Source of the DNA: Lacunisphaera sp.
Lineage (GTDB): Bacteria; Verrucomicrobiota; Verrucomicrobiia; Opitutales; Opitutaceae
DNA length: 64,000 nt
Assembly (NCBI GenBank): GCA_029945445.1
Contig: JAQSCO010000009.1
Span: forward strand, 62,001-126,000
Direction: 5' to 3'
Shown piece by piece: positions 61,714 to 64,000 of the stretch. The number at the start of each line of letters is the position of its first letter. Position 1 is the first letter of the stretch. A program made the position numbers and the translations under genes. The notes under the pieces were generated by a model. It had not been told where the DNA came from, did not search any database, and saw only the letters and a list, made by a program, of their open reading frames with translations.

Positions 61714-62897
61714 GGGGCGGAGGATGCGGGCTTTGCCGGGGCGGTCAACTGTGCGAAGTCCGCGAGCAGGGTGTCGGCGTACGTGGCGTAATCATAGACT
61801 TGGGAATCCTCGCGGGCCGCGTCGGCCAGCCGCTGGCGGGTGGCGGCGTCGCCGAGCAGACGCGCGAGCGCGGCGGCGAGCTGCGCGGTGGCGTCGGGCG
61901 CGGCGTGGTCGAAGACGAGGCCGTTGGCCCCGTCGCGCACGAAATCGGTGAAGCAGGCCAGGCGCGACACGACGGGCACGGCGCCGGAGGCCATGGCCTC
62001 GGCCACCGCGACACCGAAGGTCTCGCCCTTTTCCGCCAGGCTGGGGTAGCAAAAGATATCGATGCGCCGGTAGACGCCGGCGAGGGTGCGGTCGTTGAAC
62101 TGCGGGTCGAGCAGGTTGAAATGGCTCGAGGGCATCGCCGCGGAGAGTTTGTTCAACAGCTGCCCACGGAACACCGCGCCGGAGCCGCCGCGCGCGATGT
62201 CCTCCGGGCCGCACAGCAGCAGGCGGAACGGCGGCAGGCCGGGCGCGTCCTTGAGGAGTTTGATGGCGTCCGCCAGCAGCAGGAGGCCCTTCTCGCGGTG
62301 GATGCGCCCGACATAACCGATGACCACCTCGCCGGATTGCGCCGCCGGCAGGGTGGGCGGGGCCGAATCCCCGTCGTGGCTGAGCAGCTGCCAGTCGATG
62401 GGATAGCCGCTGACGCGCATCACCGGGCCGAGCGCGGGATTTTCCTCCAGCACGCGGTCGCGGACGTAGGTGCTCGCGGCCAGCACGCGTGCGACCTGCC
62501 GGTAGCGGCGATACTGGCCCTTCGGCATGCGACCGGTCATGATGACGACGCGGCCGGCGCGGGGCTTGAGCCAGCCGAGCCAGGCCGGCAGGGCGACGGT
62601 GTTGACCACCACGATGTCGGCGGCCGGCAGGGCAAAGAACACGCGCCAGCTCCAGAGGAAATCCAGGAGCAGGTTGCGCCAGAGCTGGCGCCGGTGGTCC
62701 GCGCCGCGGAGCCGCACGTGGCGGATGCCCTCGCTCGTTTCCTCATTGGGGAACCCGCGCCAGCGCCGGGAGAACATCGTGACCTCATGGCCGCGCGCCG
62801 CGAACTCGCGGCCCAGGCGATACCAGGATTTCTCCGTGGAGCCGCCGCTGATGGGCGGCACAGGCAGGAAGAAGCCGTTGACGATGGTGAGGCGCAT
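61710..62897 (-). CDS. glycosyltransferase family 4
   Basis: 395 residues. RLTIVNGFFLPVPPISGGST is the N-terminal donor loop, GHEVTMFSRRW, VVIGYVGRIHREKGLLLLAD, and CYPSLAEKGETFGVAVAEAM the EX7E region. Typical retaining enzyme of an exopolysaccharide locus. It is coupled by four-base overlap to the acetyltransferase gene and lies three bases downstream of the partial GT gene. Confidence 0.91.
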   Translation of the reverse strand: MRLTIVNGFFLPVPPISGGSTEKSWYRLGREFAARGHEVTMFSRRWRGFPNEETSEGIRHVRLRGADHRRQLWRNLLLDFLWSWRVFFALPAADIVVVNTVALPAWLGWLKPRAGRVVIMTGRMPKGQYRRYRQVARVLAASTYVRDRVLEENPALGPVMRVSGYPIDWQLLSHDGDSAPPTLPAAQSGEVVIGYVGRIHREKGLLLLADAIKLLKDAPGLPPFRLLLCGPEDIARGGSGAVFRGQLLNKLSAAMPSSHFNLLDPQFNDRTLAGVYRRIDIFCYPSLAEKGETFGVAVAEAMASGAVPVVSRLACFTDFVRDGANGLVFDHAAPDATAQLAAALARLLGDAATRQRLADAAREDSQVYDYATYADTLLADFAQLTAPAKPASSAP

Positions 62898-62900
62898 GGA

Positions 62901-64000
62901 TCAGGCCGGGGGCAGGGAGGCGAGGGCCGCCAGCAGGCCGGTGCTGGCCTGCTCATACGTGTAGCCGGAGATCGTGGCGAGGGCATTGCGGCCGAGGCGC
63001 GCCAGTTCCGCCGGCGGCGTGCGGAGCGCGGCCGACAGGGTCGCGGCCAGCGCGCCGCGGCTCTCCGCGGAAAACACCCAGCCGGTCTCGCCCGGCCGGA
63101 CGAGGTCGCGCTGGCAGCCGACGAGGTCGGAGACGAGGCAGGGAACGCCGAGATGCATGGCCTCGTTGACCGCCAGGCCCCACGTCTCGTAGCTGCCGCG
63201 CGAAGGCAGGGCAAAAATATCCGCCAGCAGGTAGCGCCCGGGCATCTCCGTCTGGTTGGCGAATGGCAGGAACCGCACGCAGGCGGCCGGATGGGCGGCG
63301 GCGAGCGCCGTGAGGCGGGCCTTCTCGGCGCCGTCGCCGACGAAGACCAGCGCATCGGCCGGCGTGGCCACGGAGATGAAGGCGGCCAGCAGCTCGCCGG
63401 GCTGCTTGGCGGGGGTGAATTTTCCGGCGAAAAGCACGACGCGCTTGCCGGTGAGGCCGAGCCCGGCGCGCAACTCCGCCGCTACCGCGCGCGCTGGGGC
63501 ATCAGCGGGATCAAAGTGCGCGGCATTCACCGCGTGGGGGGCGAGGAAGAGTTTGCGGTCCGGCACGCCGAGCGCACGGAAATAGTCGCGGTTGGCGGCC
63601 CCGACGCAGGCGAAGGCGGCGAAGCGGGCGTAGACAAATTTCAGCAGGAGCCGGCGGAGCAGCGGGAGCTGCGCGCGGCCGAGCAGGTGGGAGTCCCCGC
63701 GGAAAAGCAGGGGCACGCCGCGCCGCCACGCCCACCAGAGGGCGCGCTGGTGCGAGAGCCAGTTGTAGCCGAAGAGCAGCACGGCGTCCGGCCGCCAGGC
63801 GGCGAGCCGGGCGGTGAGCGCCGGGTTGTCGAGCCCGCGGAAATGGTGCGTGCCGGGGTCGCGCGCGACATTGGGGACGAACTCCGACTCGTAGCCGGCG
63901 AGCAGGTCGACGTCCCACTGGAACGTGGCGCCGAACTGCGGGTCGCGCTGGGCGGTGACGCCGAATTCCCAGAGATAGAACACGCGGAATTCGAGCGGCG
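62901..64000 (-). CDS. glycosyltransferase family 4, 5' truncated by window edge
   Basis: About 366 residues visible. The frame continues off the window upstream (residues PLEFR before the in-frame GTG at 63983), so the true start is outside. Conserved parts: LFRGDSHLLGRAQLPLLRR, LTGKRVVLFAGKFTPAKQPG, ALVFVGDGAEKARL, and LPSRGSYETWGLAVNEAMHL, a GT4 donor-binding and acidic motif. It opens the exopolysaccharide locus seen in this window. Confidence 0.9.
   Translation of the reverse strand, partial: PLEFRVFYLWEFGVTAQRDPQFGATFQWDVDLLAGYESEFVPNVARDPGTHHFRGLDNPALTARLAAWRPDAVLLFGYNWLSHQRALWWAWRRGVPLLFRGDSHLLGRAQLPLLRRLLLKFVYARFAAFACVGAANRDYFRALGVPDRKLFLAPHAVNAAHFDPADAPARAVAAELRAGLGLTGKRVVLFAGKFTPAKQPGELLAAFISVATPADALVFVGDGAEKARLTALAAAHPAACVRFLPFANQTEMPGRYLLADIFALPSRGSYETWGLAVNEAMHLGVPCLVSDLVGCQRDLVRPGETGWVFSAESRGALAATLSAALRTPPAELARLGRNALATISGYTYEQASTGLLAALASLPPA

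Overview
The window is a high-GC bacterial chromosome segment, most likely from the verrucomicrobial family Opitutaceae (PVC superphylum). Four things point there: a 51-residue small basic protein of the type annotated in Verrucomicrobia and Chlamydiae (25816-25971), a double-length UvrA (a form also reported in Chlamydiae), two PEP-CTERM proteins, and GTAGGGGCG-type palindromic repeats between genes. The assignment is inference; no rRNA gene is present. Genes are densely packed, many with 4-base stop/start overlaps, and almost none of the leaders I read has a Shine-Dalgarno sequence.

Layout. 1-3137: glycolytic run gap (5' truncated), pgk, tpiA, with word-repeat hairpin elements in both gaps. 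3275-12061: a secreted hypothetical protein, ispA, an FmdB-type zinc ribbon, a membrane protein, murJ, a small acetyltransferase, rpmB with terminator, a MidA-like methyltransferase divergent from an S41 protease, and tsaD. 12125-19001: a PEP-CTERM protein and a 1953-residue tandem UvrA whose reading frame carries several repeat-like segments. 19113-23836: a glycosyltransferase, a 4-TM protein, lpdA, an intact ISL3-type insertion sequence with an 8-bp target duplication inside the lpdA terminator, and tRNA-Arg(CCG). 23837-29851: PPi-dependent phosphofructokinase, DedA, small basic protein, CutA, two RNA polymerase omega paralogues, smpB, thrB, an orphan receiver protein, trmL and a helix-hairpin-helix protein. 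29886-38715: two oligopeptide-type ABC ATPases, then a lipopolysaccharide-type block (four family 9 glycosyltransferases, a family 4 glycosyltransferase, an LpxL-like acyltransferase and a DUF4254 protein). 38838-49954: housekeeping genes serS, tilS, ftsH, a eukaryote-type UDP-glucose dehydrogenase, alr, tsaB and the tig-clpP-clpX proteostasis run. 49966-54900: a PEP-CTERM trypsin-like protease, a membrane protein, an M42 aminopeptidase and a flavoprotein disulfide reductase. 55000-64000: a minus-strand exopolysaccharide/O-antigen locus (polyprenyl-phosphate sugar transferase, glycosyltransferases, ligase/polymerase, WcaF-type acetyltransferase), cut by the right edge.

How the genes fit together. 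Central carbon metabolism (gap, pgk, tpiA, PPi-PFK, lpdA) and tRNA t6A modification (tsaD, tsaB) are core functions. Much of the rest builds the Gram-negative envelope: MurJ, polyprenyl synthase, Alr, LPS glycosyltransferases and acyltransferase, UDP-glucuronate supply and the exopolysaccharide locus. PEP-CTERM proteins are generally sorted by exosortases in exopolysaccharide-producing bacteria, which fits this content, although no exosortase lies in the window. The most unusual signal is the repeat content. At least three architectures of palindromic element occur between genes, and look-alikes occur in frame inside uvrA at predicted loops, resembling in principle the Rickettsia palindromic elements.
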